DNA of 64,000 bases from Romanomermis culicivorax (taxonomy: Eukaryota; Nematoda; Enoplea; Mermithida; Mermithidae). The notes under the pieces are model-generated. The model had not been told where the DNA came from, did no database searches, and worked only from the letters and a program-made list of their open reading frames with translations. Both the position numbers and the translations under genes were made by a program. Positions within the stretch are counted from its first letter, which is position 1. The number at the start of each line of letters is the position of its first letter. Below, one piece after another: positions 23,447 through 36,000 of this stretch. Where the stretch lies: NCBI GenBank assembly GCA_963922205.1, contig CAWUHX010000381.1:1-64000 (forward strand), written 5' to 3'.

Positions 23447-23860
23447 CATACGTGTAATTGGGGGGTGGAAGTGCTATGGGAACCCCCCCCCCAGAAATCG
23501 TCGACCATATGGATAGACATTGGGCGACCCCCCCCCCAGGATTTTCCAATTCTATGGCTACCCATATGGTAGCCCTAGGGGCCCCCATACTTTTGATCGG
23601 AAAAATACTGGCGCTTCGGCTTCGCGCCATAAATACATTTTATTATCATTTTTTTCGGCGCTTCGCGCCATAAATACATTTTATTATCATTTTTTAGACA
23701 AAAATTACTATTTTTTAAACCATTTTTCAGACTTTTTTCGTGAAAAATTCGATTTTTTTTCCTTTAGAGACACCTCCCTCCAAAATTTTAGGAATTACTG
23801 ACCCCCGGCTCCAAAAAAGTGGCCCCCCCCCCCAGACCTCAGGGCTCCGTTACATGTATG
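23447..23860 (-). mobile_element. Non-autonomous DNA transposon (CATACATGTAA ends), inverted copy
   Basis: 414 bp with inverted ends CATACGTGTAA / TTACATGTATG and an 8-bp duplication with one mismatch (GGCGGGAG 23439-23446, GGTGGGAG 23861-23868). It contains long C runs and two GGCGCTTCG..CGCC hairpins near 23613 and 23658. It is the reverse-oriented sister of 6210-6637. Confidence 0.82.
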
Positions 23861-23868
23861 GGTGGGAG

Positions 23869-24441
23869 GGTATAAATCTTTCATGTATCTCGTTAGGTTT
23901 AAAATATGAAATTACTGCTTATTCATAATGATCAAGAAAATTGGTACACATGTTTTATCCCCGATTTTCTTTCCACGTTTATGGAAAGTCCTTAGAAAAT
24001 TTCGCAATTTTGTGCAAAATTTTGCCCATTTTGCGATATTTCCGTTCTTCGAAACACTGGAGCAACTTAATCATATTACTACAGAGACATCATATGATGA
24101 AAATGATGACGAAGGTTACTGATGATAAATAATGATAATGACGATGATAGTCCTACAGAACCGTTAAGTTGCCAATTAAAATTTGAGATGGACCTTTGTT
24201 CTTTCTCTGATCCATCAATCCTAATTTTTAATGAAAAAGACATCGTCAAAAGTCATAACACTTTGTTCCACGTTTGTGGAAAGATCCCAAATTGTTTTAC
24301 ACATCCGAAAAAATTGTCTACTAGTGGGGTCATTTGTGGAAAAACAGTGTTTCTGGTAGTGGTGCGTCCGGCTGTTCATTACGCGGCGTGCCCCGCACTC
24401 ACCACCACCAATACAACCACAATTTCCGAACCATCCACGTG
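23869..24441. other. No gene seen; hairpin-word repeats
   Basis: Holds TTTCCACGTTTATGGAAA, TTCCACGTTTGTGGAAAG and ATTTGTGGAAAAACAGTG words of the dispersed hairpin repeat, plus a GATGATGA-rich stretch near 24095-24150. ORFs of 60-110 codons have no recognisable domain. The upstream region of SREK1 probably begins in the right-hand part. Confidence 0.4.
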
Positions 24442-24514
24442 GCTCGGTTAGCCCAGTTTTTAGCGCGCCTGCCTTGTATGCGGAGGGTCGAGGGTTCGAC
24501 CCCCTCACCGAACG
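24442..24514 (+). tRNA. tRNA-Thr(TGT)-like sequence, probably pseudogene or SINE head
   Basis: A 73-nt sequence folds as a cloverleaf: acceptor stem with one mismatch, D stem with one mismatch, anticodon stem with one mismatch, and a perfect GAGGG/CCCTC T stem. The loop CTTGTAT puts TGT at the anticodon. The internal B box (GGTTCGACCCC) is nearly canonical and a T5 run at 24517-24521 could end Pol III transcription. The D loop lacks the usual GG pair and there are three stem mismatches, so a functional tRNA is unlikely. No second copy was seen in the window. Confidence 0.5.
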
Positions 24515-24679
24515 TTATTTTTCTGTCGCGAAGGCCACGCGGATCTATGTATACGACATGTTACTTTCCCCCTCCCAATGACTTTAAACTTTCCTTTTAG
24601 ACTTTTTTATTTACTGTACTTTTACGTAGTTATGTTTCAGCTCGGACAAATTTAAAATTCGTCTACGAAATAATTCAGC

Positions 24680-27600
24680 ATGCCACCGTCCGGCTACGAA
24701 AGCACAAGGGTTGTTCAAATAAGCAATGTATCTCCGTCGGCTAGCCGTGAACAACTCTATCATATGTTTGGATATTTCGGCCATATAGACGAAATGAAAG
24801 TTTTTCCTTCAGAGTGGGTTGAGCGTTCACGTTTTTTGCATATTCAATCACCTTTTATATTTTTTATCGATTAATCTGTAATCGCATCCTTTAAATCTCT
24901 TTGAAGCGTAGTTTAAATTATCACCTGACTCTAAACCTTGCATGTTGTTGAAGGGCGAAAGAGTGACAAGAACTCAACCGCAGAATTCATTAGTGCTACC
25001 ACGGGTCGCGCATTTTGGTCAGAAAGACATTTTCGGTTTGCTGATTTATACTTCCTCTAAATTTTGTCTAAATTTCCACGTTTTCGACGACCATTTTCAA
25101 ATTTGTCATTATTACATAACATTTTGAAGCATCCACTAACTTGCTTCCTTAGTCAAAAGCTACACTTCTATATTTTACCAGCCGATTGGTCGCTTAAAAA
25201 TTTCCTGGCCACGTTAGCTGCGTTTAGATTTATGCCTTTCATAATCAACCTTTCAAAAACGCTCGAAAATTGAGATCTTTCCATATTTTTGAATTTAATC
25301 CTACGAAATTTCCAATTCTTGCAGCTTTCACGGTTAAAAACGAAACTTTTTGACACTTTAACATTTGAAACAGAATTTTTTCTTCGTACAATTAGTCATG
25401 TCAGCTGAGGTTGCGCGAAATAGTCCGATTTAAATGTTGATATAAAGTCCTGAGTGTAGTCAAGATTTTTATTTTAGGACGAGTCCACTTTTCGCCAGCG
25501 CGACGTCTAAATTGTGCTTCATAAAATATGACGAGTATGATTCAGTTGACGCCGCTCAGCATATGACGAACACGGTTTTTATCGACCGAGCTCTAGTTTG
25601 TGTGCCAGTTATAGAAAGTTCGTCGTTCTAGCTTTTGTTTTTTCCAAACTATCGTAACTTATTTCGAGTTTACCCTTCTAGACAAAATTCCCGAAGAAGA
25701 GACGGCTATGAAAGTTGGCGCTCCAGCTCTGGGTGGACAACGTCAGCTGCCGCCAAACTTAATGAATCAAATTCAGGTCGTTGGCTCTCAACAAGTGAGG
25801 TTTCGTTTATGTATCCCTTTTTTATTCTGCTTTAAAAATGTTCAACCGTTCAACTTGGAAAAATAGCCTTTCATCGAACGAAATTAACGTTTACCTTTCG
25901 CTTATCTTTTTCGGAAACACCGTTCCTGAGGTAGCAAAATGATTTCCAAGAAACGTTCTCCGAGCTTAGCAAATATTTTCATTAAAATATCTTTTTATGA
26001 AGTTATCCGTCCGAAGATTTCACGCTTCCCTTTTATCGTTATTTAAACGTTTGCTGATGTTTTATTCGTTGAAGCTTATGGTCACAATTGATCCGTCTTT
26101 AGCCGCGCTAGGCTTGCCGCCCTATCCACCATTGCCTGCGAACACGGACGCTGTCAAAATGGAAGAAATACGACGTACGGTGTACGTGGGAAACATCCCA
26201 CGCGATGCCAAACCTAAAGAAATCGTTGATTTTTTCAATGAACGTATCGGCGAAGTCAACTATTTGCGAATGGCTGGTGATGACCACGGCTACGCATACG
26301 TCGAATTTACCAACCAACATTCGGTGCCGACAGCTTTGCAAAATAACGGCATTGAATTAATGAGGGCAAAACTAAGGCAAGCGTTAAATTATCATTCCAA
26401 ATACAGGACTTTGGCGAATTTAAGAGAGCAAGCCATTTTTTTGATGATTAAGGCCAATTGTTCTTTTTTTGTTTTAAATGATAGTTAAACAAATACATAT
26501 TGAGAAAAATTAGCGGATGCGCTAATTTGTATTCCGCTAAAAAACATTGGATTTTTTCCGAATTTTTTGATTCGTTTCGAATGCTTTGTTCGAACTGTTC
26601 TCTTTTATTTCAGGGAATAGTGTCAGGCAGGGCCGTGCACAAGGGGGGGCGGGGGTGTGGCGGCCGCTCCTCATTGAGGCAGCATGCACACAGTATATCC
26701 GCATAAAATAGACATTTTCTGGGGCTATTCAGTAAAAAAACCTAGTCCGCCATCCCCATGAAAAAATCCTGCGCACGGCCCTGGTGTCAGGGATTAATTG
26801 TTTGAAATCCTGCATGCAAATTTAAAATTCATGTGTTTACAGAATTCAACATTCCACCGTCGCCATTATTAAACCGTTGGTCAAAACGATAGATATGGCT
26901 AAAAAGGAAGTCGAAGACGCATTGAAGAACGCTGAGGCCACCAACCCAACGTTAGGGAAAGGAATGGACGTCGACGAAGTTTTGCGGCGTTTTACGTCGT
27001 CATCACCCCTAATTGCCAAAAGTCCGCGAAGCCCAAGTAACAGGATACGAAGCCGAAGCAGGTATGTTTGTCATTGTGAACAACAAAAATCCTCCTTATT
27101 TTTTCATTCATAAATTGAAATTTGAAAACATGTTTACAGGTTCCACTTACATATCGTTATTGACTGTACGGTTAAATATATGTCACCGCTGAATTTTTTC
27201 GTTTTAGATCACGAGGTCGCAGTTCTAGACTACGATCTAGAAGCAGATCGAAATCGAGACATGAGAGCGTTAGGTAAAGAATTAAATAATCATCGTCGAT
27301 CTTATTGACGATTTTTTGTCTTGAGAAATTTTCCTTCCTGGATGGGACTTTTCTCGATTTCTGTTTCAATTAACTTCGGCCTTATACTTGACCAATTTTT
27401 GGATATAGAAACGTTAGCCGCCGACGATCTCGATCCCGTAGCGAAACTAGGTCTTCACGCCGGCGATATCGCTCCAAATCCCGATCACGTGATAGGAGTC
27501 GTAGTCGGTACGCTAAGCGACATTTGTGCTATGAAAAATGAGTTCTCTCCTGATATGTTTAATTTTGAGACGGAGTTGAAGAAATATTGGAAATATTTTT

Positions 27601-30600
27601 TCGGGAAACTTTGATCTGTGGAACATGCGTGAATTTTGACTAGCTTCCTCTCGAAGTGATCCTAAATAATCTTCCGCAATTCGATCTTTTGGTGTTGATA
27701 GATTTTCCTCGTTTAGGAATAAGCGGCCAATGAGGTCACCGTCGAGGTCGAAATCCAGAGACAGAGAAGACCGTTATACTTCAAGCAGCCGTCGACGTTC
27801 GCGTTCAAGATCGAAAGAAAAGAAAAGGGTAAATTTATCCACTCATTTTTATGGAGTACTCTTTGCATGACGCTTCAAACCGCATTTCTAATTTTTTTAA
27901 CAAAATGTTTCGAAAACAGTGTTTTACTGGCTGATGCCGGGTTTCCTCTGTTAAATTTTGTAATTAGAAAAGTTCTTACTCGGTTAAGAAATTAATTGGC
28001 TCTTTCAAACAAATTAATAATGAATATAAAATAATAATATAATATAATATATTAGGAAAAAGTTGAAGAAAGAAGCTCTCGAAAGGAGAGAGACGAGCGG
28101 GATCGTGATTCGCGGCGCGAAAAGGATCGAAAAGAAAAAGTCCACGAAACTAAGGACCGTGACGGTAAAAGTTCCAGCCGACGTACCGTGGTCGACGAAA
28201 AAGTTCGACGACGAAGAGAAAAACGAAGTCGAAGTCGTAGTCGCGGAAAGGAAGTAATAAATGAAAACTGGTTGTTTATGTCTCGAATGTTTCATGGCTG
28301 AAGATGAAAGTTCCACCCATTGCGAGTCTCACGTTGTAGTAATTTTGCATTTTTTAAATGAAATGTTCTTTGGTACCGTTCTGGGGATAAGACGGAGTCA
28401 GAAACTGAGGGTTTTTATTTTTCGCATTTAATCAGCTGTCGATGCAAAATGTGCGCCTTACTTTTGCGAGAGGTAACTCAAAGAGTTGTGAAACTAAAAT
28501 CTGATTAAAGTAAAGTTCGAAGTTAGTGGATAAAATCTATTTTCCTTGAAATCTACTCATAAAGCATTTTTTCCGTAATTGGGTTCCCAGCCAGTAAGTC
28601 ATTTTCAGAATCTTATATAGCTGCAATACGCCACATGTGCTTAGACATATACTATGCTTAAACCAGGGCTTTTTAGGCCGATTTGGAGCCATGACTCCTA
28701 AAAATTCTTATTGGCTCCTAAAAATGTAGGGGCACAAGCCAAATTGACTTGTAAAAATGAGAGCCTAACCACCCCTTTTGATTAGGCTATAGGGCTTCCT
28801 GTGCGGAGTTGCATTTTTATGCATTTTGAAATGAAAAATACTGAAAATTTCCGGCGCTCGGACTTCAGTTCATTTATTATTCTAGGTATTATTTCTGTCG
28901 TGCAGTTAGAAAATGTCATCCCAGCTCATGCTTATAGCTTTCAGAAACCAGCGTGTTATGGATGAATGTTTGACGTTGTATTGTTTTTTCCACGTATTTG
29001 ACAAAAATCAAGATTTTTCTAGATTATTTTTGCAAAGTCGTTTTGCGGCCCTTTAGAATTTTTGGCTTTGGCGAAGATAACTTTTTGCATTTGGAAAATG
29101 ATTGAAACATCATCAGCATGGAAGAATGGCAGAGGTTCTTGCTATCTGAAGAAGCAATTCAGATTCCTTGTTGCTTGCCTAATTTTTGAATTTTAGTTTA
29201 CCCCACTGAAAACACATCGAATCCGCTGAAAAAATAGACCCTTCACGCAGGAAAAAGATATTAAAAGTATTCATTTCCCAACGCTGTAGAATATCATTAT
29301 CTAAAGTTTTCTTCCAGTTCTAAGTGCCGGAGATATTCAAGTCCGAAGTAGAATACCTATCGCGCTTTTCTATGTTATAGATCATGTGAAAACAATCGCT
29401 TTTGATAAATAATTGTGATTGGCAAATTACTGGCTCCAGATATACAGAATGGAGGTAAAATGTTTGACCTCTCCCGCCAATCAAATGGTGAAAAGATCAG
29501 GATCGATTATCGGCAGTTGCAGTAGAATGTGCTGAAAAAGGCATTTTCTGACATTCTAGAGGCCTCGAAATCACAATTTTTCAGCTCTAGGCACCGAACA
29601 AGCTACTCTAGCCAGACTTTTGATTTCTCACCCGAAAGTCAAAAAATCCGATTTTAAAAGTCAGGAACTGACGCGAAGTGAATGAAATACAAGTGAAATA
29701 ACTTTTAATCATTTTTCTGATGAAAATTATCAATTTTAGAGTGAGCAACTAAAAATTGATATGTGCAACCAAATTTTTCCCCAAGTTACAGATTAACCTG
29801 GCTCGTGCGAAAAAAACCCTGATAATTGATTTGAATAATGACTGATCTAATTTGTGAGCCTTATTATTCCGTATGTGACTAAGAATGTATTCAAAATGAT
29901 TGATCTGTTATGTGGGCTTCTACTGTGATTTGGAAGAGTTTTTGAAAAAATTTGTTGATAAAAACATTGTTTTTCTTCTACCACATTTATCTACAAACTT
30001 TTTATTTTTCACTTGTTGAAATTCCTATTGGCCTCTAAAATTTTGACCTTAGGAGCCAAATGGCCTGTCGAGGAAAAACCAAAAAAAAGTTGCTTGAACA
30101 TATTATAGTTGTTTTTTCGTTTTCTTCCTCATATACTTCTTATTTCCAAGGTATTTGAATCATTTGCTGATTTTGACCTTCCGCAAACCAAACCGGCGTT
30201 GCTTTGATCATCGTCATTTAAAAAATAACTACAACATCAAGAATTTTTGCTTCATTTTAAATTATTTTCTATATAGATGATCTTTCAAATAACAGGATGG
30301 ACAAATTCACAAGATGAGTTTTAGAGAAATCGCAAGAACTTCCTACCAGGAGTCAAAATGGTTCCTCCGTCCGTTCCCTATCCCGTACCGTTGTCAAGCA
30401 GAATACATATCTGAATACGTATAGATTGAAATTTTCTAGTGAAGAATTTTTGCTCTCGCTGAGTCCTAGTAAAATATAGCTCGTCTTTAAGCTTCAGAAA
30501 TTTAAGTTTGGAATTCATCTATGCTTCGTATACAGGTATCTAAAAGTGAGCGCGACAAGGAAAAATCTAGTAAGAGGAAGAATGTCGGACGCGGATCACC

Positions 30601-32021
30601 GGCTGTTTTAAAATCTAACGAAGAACCGTCGGAGAAGAAGCCGAAAGTACAAAAAATAGATGACAAGCAACCCAAGTTGACGAACGAAAATGACGCTGTA
30701 TATGGTCCGATTTCCAGCGAAGAAATAGAAAAGTAGAGACTTTTCGATCATTAAACGAAGACCTCCATCTGTTAGGGTTTGGTAAACGCCAAATTCATGG
30801 TGTTAGGGTACCGATTTTCCCCAAAATACCGGGGGTCCGCAAAAAGCTGACAATTTCACAAATTTTCCCCAGAAGGGCCGGAAAATGCAATTTTTTCCCA
30901 ATTTGTTTGAGTTGCGGGGTGCCACAACATTTGAGTACTAGGTCCGACCAACTTGGGGGTCCCCAAACTTCCCCCTCAAAAGAAAGTCTTAGCCAGTTGT
31001 CAACGACTCGCTCCGCAACTTTTAGTTGTCGACAGCTTACCATCTGCCACCTAGCCGGTCGGAAATGAAAAAAACCAATTTTTTCATCTGAAATGATTTT
31101 TCAAAATCGAAAATCGGTTAAAAAAGCAAAAAATGTGGGCGCTTCGCTCCGAAATAATGCTCAGCATTACTTTCAAAGTAGAAATTCATTGATCAGAGAT
31201 TTTGTCCTTTTTTTGGTCAAAAAAAACGATTTTTTAGCACTTTTTGACCCCTCCCCCAAAACTTCGGAAAGTTGGCTACTTCCCCCTCTTACAGGTAGCC
31301 CAATTGTGGGTATGCTCCAACCCAATCAGAATTCTGTAATTTATTGAATTATATGCTCGATAGTTTTTATTTCTCGTCGTAAGAAATAACTATCGAGTTT
31401 TGCGCATTCACCGAAAAATTCATATAAAAATTAATTTCAAATATGCAAATTCCACCCTGAAAAAATCAAAGTATACATTTTCTCAAGTTTTTCACTTTTT
31501 TTGCGGCATCTTCTCAAGCATCTAGATTGATTTGAGATTCACATTCATGTTTTCAATGAAATGTTGATTCAACATTAATATTATTTTTCGTTCAATTTCG
31601 TATTTTCAGACGAATTGTTTCCGATTCTGAACCAGTACAAGAAAGTTTAGAAGACTTATTCACGACCGCCAAAATTTTCGTATCGCAAATCAAAACCGAG
31701 AACGAGAACGGTATCAAACAAGAAAATGTCGTAGAATCGAAAATCGAAGTGAAAGGCCCTGGTACTCAGATCGTTCCGACCAAAATCGAAAGTCTCTCAG
31801 ATTTCAAAGACGACAAGATAGTCACAGTTTCGAAAGAACCGACCCCCGTTTTCGTCGACCGCAAGTCGTCGAGTAAATCAAGAAAAGAAAAATCGAAGAA
31901 ACGGGATAAAAAGAAGAAAAAATCGTCGAAATCCTCGAAGAAACGGAAAAGAGCCGAAAGTAGTTCGAGTTCCAGTCCCTCAGTTTCTTCAGATACGGAC
32001 GAAGGATCACCGGAAGCATGA
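24680..32021 (+). CDS. SREK1: Splicing regulatory glutamine/lysine-rich protein 1-like, two RRMs plus RS domain
   Basis: Eleven coding exons were traced by codon phase: 24680-24813, 25478-25617, 25682-25794, 26075-26376, 26843-27061, 27208-27273, 27409-27507, 27717-27828, 28056-28253, 30536-30732, 31610-32021 (663 codons plus stop). Exons 1-2 encode the first RRM (VVQISNVSPSAS... AQHMTNTVFIDRAL). Exon 4 encodes the second (RTVYVGNIP; YAYVEF as RNP1), preceded by the family-typical DPSLAALG. Exons 6-9 form an RS/Arg-Glu-rich domain, and the last exon ends in a Lys/Ser-rich tail. The family acts in the nucleus on splice-site choice together with SR proteins (family knowledge). Intron 4 has a GC donor. 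The apparent stop after exon 10 is inside a GTAGAG donor. Exons 1, 3 and 4 have less typical splice sites, so their edges could shift by a few codons. Confidence 0.88.
26628..26783 (+). mobile_element. 156-bp MITE (CAGGGCCGTGC ends) in SREK1 intron 4
   Basis: Inverted ends CAGGGCCGTGCAC / GCGCACGGCCCTG and a perfect 8-bp duplication GTGTCAGG (26620-26627, 26784-26791). It lies in the GC-AG intron between exons 4 and 5. A reverse copy is at 58459-58612 and a truncated copy at 43548-43639. Confidence 0.92.
28664..30091 (+). mobile_element. GGAGCCATGGCTCC-keyword hAT-like element, copy 2, in SREK1 intron 9
   Basis: Starts CAGGGCTTTTTAGGCC with GGAGCCATGACTCC just inside. The right end is eroded (AACCAAAAAAAAGTT). 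Flanks GCTTAAAC (28656-28663) and GCTTGAAC (30092-30099) form an 8-bp duplication with one mismatch. It has the same composite interior as copy 1. No coding capacity. Confidence 0.85.
30785..31330. repeat. G/C-run repeat in SREK1 intron 10
   Basis: Contains GGTCCGACCAACTTGGGGG and CCCCCTCTTACAGGTAGCCC, related to the small-element family at 18037-18295 and 56936-57190, plus a GGGCGCTTCGCTCCG hairpin variant near 31138. Exact ends were not resolved. Confidence 0.45.
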
Positions 32022-33072
32022 TAAGAAAGTAAATGTCGTGAAAAGATTTCCGATTGAATTATTTTAAATGGAAACGACGTCAAAAATTTTAAATGGAAAC
32101 GAACGTCAAACAAACATCTAAAGATTTTTTCCCATGGAGAAACTCCTTCAAACATTTCAAAAGGCGTCAAGTCTATACTGTTTGTTATTCAGGTATTGAT
32201 TTTCACCGAATTCAAGTTTTTTTTCATTTTGATCAAACTTTTAGAAATTTATTCTATCACAATGCACATTTGGAATATCATATCGAACAAACCTACAAAT
32301 CTAAAATGTTATGTACAATATGAAATCATTATCAACAACAGTATGTATGCGAAATCACGAGTTCAATCAAGTTTTTAAATGAGACCTCTTGTGATTGAAA
32401 ATCCTTTTGGTATAATTCACGTCCTTGCAAGACAGGTGAACGCTGACTAATGTTTTTTAGTTATTATTTCTTCGGTAATAGTTTTGATTACAGTAGACAT
32501 TAACTTTTCTTTATGCAATATTCGAACATCTTGTCGTTTTCTATCAAAACGTCCAATTTATGAATGTAAACCAGTTTTCTGCGAGAGCCGTTTCGCTTGA
32601 AGATTGTATTTCATTTTTCTCTGTAAAAACTGTTCATTTCATCCTTTATGCGTTTTTGGTTTGGACGTTTTGTCAGTTAATTTTGCGTTATTGAACAATA
32701 AATATTTGACGTTAATTGTTGTTAATGTAAATTTTTGAATCAGATTTGATGAATTTCTAGTTTTGGATTTTAATTCACTCAGAAGGATGAACTATCGTTT
32801 TCAGGAGGGAAAATCAGGTGAATTGCCTGGTTAATGTATAGATCCGCAGTGGAAATTATGTCCGCTCTCCACCAGGCTTGGAGTGGTACATTCAGAAATA
32901 TGATGTCGAATGAATATATTTGGTCGTTTGTGATGAGTATCTTACTAAAATGTTCAGTATAGTTTTTCTTGTCGGTAAACGTGACTACACGGAACTATCA
33001 ATCTGGAAATTGCCATTGTATCATATTTTTCGTTTCAAGCTGATCATTTTTTTCTTTTAGCATTGATTCCTG
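32022..33072 (+). other. SREK1 3' UTR and SREK1-MECR intergenic region
   Basis: After the SREK1 stop there is ~1 kb without coding sequence. The first AATAAA after the stop with a plausible distance is at 32697-32702 and probably ends the SREK1 transcript. The remaining ~370 bp must contain the MECR promoter and 5' UTR. No element ends were recognised. Confidence 0.6.
32697..32702 (+). terminator. Probable SREK1 polyadenylation signal
   Basis: AATAAA lies 676 nt after the stop codon and upstream of the next gene on the same strand. The assignment rests on position only. Confidence 0.5.
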
Positions 33073-36000
33073 ATGTTTTACGAATCGATTTTTAAAGCAT
33101 CAAAAATTTCCGGATCAACCGGATTGCGGTCTATAACGTCCAAGTGTTTAGAATATTCGGAATATGGTAACCCCATCAAGGTGTTGCGGATCAGTGAACG
33201 GAAACTTGAAATTACATCACCTAAACAAGTTCTAGCTAAAGTTTTAGCGGCGCCTATTCATCCAGCCGATATTAATCAGATTCAAGGTAATGTTCGCTCA
33301 AGTGTGATTGATAATCATTTAATAAGTTACTTGATAAGCTCTGATTATTAATGAACATACATCGTCTGAGCCTCTTGGTTCACACAATCTGAAATTGTAA
33401 CTTTCACATAACAGTTCTCAAATGACGGGAAACCAATAGCTTCTACGTCGTTCACATTAGATAAGTTTTCAGACCACGCAACACATTAACATGTGTGAAA
33501 ATTTTGTGATCAGAAATTTTTGTAGTAAGATCTCTTTTGGATGCAGGTCTGAAATATGTTCAGGACATGTATTGGCAATCAAATGCCACTTCGACTCATA
33601 ATTGGACGATAGGTTCAACTATTCATTATCAGATGGGGTAACAGCACTAGATCAGACGTTATGTCGGGGCTGATTTCATTGAGTAACTGACTAAACAGTA
33701 CACAAAACTAGATAACTTGAATGTCTTACTGTAACAGTTTGATGTTGAATTTTATCCCTATGACGTCCCAAAGACGCTATGACAAACTTGAAGATCAACT
33801 TTGGTTGCACCTTGTCTTTTTTGACAAGATAAATGGACTATACATATTGTTTACTACCCCTAGTTGTCTTGTGTAGCAACGGAAACGATTCGGGAACCAA
33901 CTTTATTGACTATTGCTTGTATATCTGATTAATGGATATGGTTTGTCCTAATTTGGACGATGTTCAACTAGGTGCAACGCATCACTCGGTACCAGATCAC
34001 ACATTAACAAGGTCGGATAGTCAGGGAGTAAAATGTTATATATTTTTCTGAACATTTTTTTGGTTCTCCAACTCCGTCGAGCAAGAGTTATCTTTTAGAC
34101 AACATTGAATACTTTCAAATGCAATTTAACTTAATCAACGCCTAAATCCGTATGAAATAGCTACAAAACTGGTCATTTTACTGATGAAATCAGTGACCCC
34201 CTATATGCTACTTTCAAGTGCTTCACACTGTCAAAATTCTAGGACCCGGGTACCCGGTCTTTAGAGTACCCGAAAAAGTCAGTGAATGAACGTACTCGAT
34301 GAAAATTTTTAGAAAACTCATAAATTTTGAGGCATGAACCTTGCAAAGTGCTAATAAAGAAAAGTTAGGAAAAACGGATAACACATCTTCTTCAAACATA
34401 TTTTTTTCAAAAAATTTTTTTTCGTTTGAAGAAAATAAATATTTCAAAATTTCTTACACTTTTAAGCAAATTGTGGTCACCTGGTCACGCATCATAACTA
34501 TTTGATGAATCCATTTCCAAACTAGATATCCCACTAGGTCCGGGTTTAACCATCTCTACCGGTTCATCATCATCGGTTCTTATCTTCAATCTTATACATA
34601 ATGCATCTCTCCAACTTTTATTGTTTTCTCATACTGTATCGAGTACCAATATTTCACACAGGCATAATTTCTCGAAGGCTTTTTTATATTTCCGTTTTGT
34701 GTTTCATTGTTGAATGAAACATAGATTTTGTGTTGCTAAAAATACCCTACAATGACTTTTTGAGAGCCATAAGCGGCCTTTTTAAAACGTTGAGTAGGTA
34801 CATGCACTAAATTAATAAGGAAAACACGTTCATTCACTGTAACTACCCATAAATACAAGTAATAGTATATAAATATTGCGTTTATACAATATCTTGTTGA
34901 GACCCGGGTACACGGGTAGCACCGGGGTTTCATTTAGAAGATTGACCCGGGTACCCGATGTGAAGCACTACTCCAAGGTCGAGATAATACACCCCGTTAA
35001 CCATCTTTGTGTTAATGTGTGTACCAGATGACTTAGTCCTCACTTCTTAGCACAATATTATTCTTCCTTCATATACAAATTCTTGTCATATTTTTTCTAA
35101 AACCTAAATAGCGCCTAAAAAACACCATTATACTGTCAAAAACCAACTTATATTACGTTGTTTCTATTTCTGATATGATGGAATTATGATATTAGTCTTG
35201 CTTTCTACCCCTATTAGGCTTTGCAACCAGGAAAGAGTTCACTTCAACAACCAATCAAACTTAGGGGCTGGTTGATACAAGATGTATAAAATATAGTTTG
35301 TTCAGGCTCAGGTATGGTTCGACTAAAAATTTTAATGCTAGGATTACTGCATGCCATAAAGCATTGTTACGTAGCAGCAAAGTTCTACAAATAACAATTT
35401 TTGGATTAACTTATCACAATTCAATGAAAACAACTTTGGACAATCAGATTTGGCTGTATCACTGAATAATTATTGCGTGCTTCCTTCATTTAAATGAACG
35501 TATACCACAACACATGTTTGCTATAGGAAAATTGCGCTCATTTGCTTTTATATGCTCTTTTATTAAAAATTTTTGTTAGGGCTTGTATCAATCCTCAAAC
35601 ATTCATGGCATTCTTGTTGCATTAATAGTATTCTAAACTAGATCAATGATAATATTTTTTGTCAAATTATGTTGAAATTTACCATAGACGAGAATAATTC
35701 ATCTTTTGTTCTATAGTTTCAACGAAATGGAAAAAAGATGAGTGAAAACCTACAAGGAAATACTTTGTTTTTCTAAGTTTTTTAAGAATATATGATTACT
35801 TACATTTGTCCCTGGATCACTTGTTTATCAGCATTTCCCAGAATTTCAAATTTTCCCACACATTTTTCTATTTTTCGATGCGTTTTACAGTTTTTCACTA
35901 TTTAACATGCCTTTCAGGTGTTTACGCCATCAAACCGCTATTGCCGGCCGTTTGCGGCAACGAAGGTGTTGTCCAAGTTTTAGAAACGGGTGAAGAAGTT

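Noticed and set aside
23458..23928. Several 60-90-codon ORFs
   Set aside because: They lie inside the CATACATGTAA-end MITE with long C/G runs and match the translation of its sister copy only as repeat DNA.
30730..30736. Apparent SREK1 stop codon (AAG TAG) at the end of exon 10
   Set aside because: The GTAG is a plausible intron donor, and joining at 30732 to 31610 continues the frame into a Lys/Ser-rich C-terminus. It is treated as a splice site.
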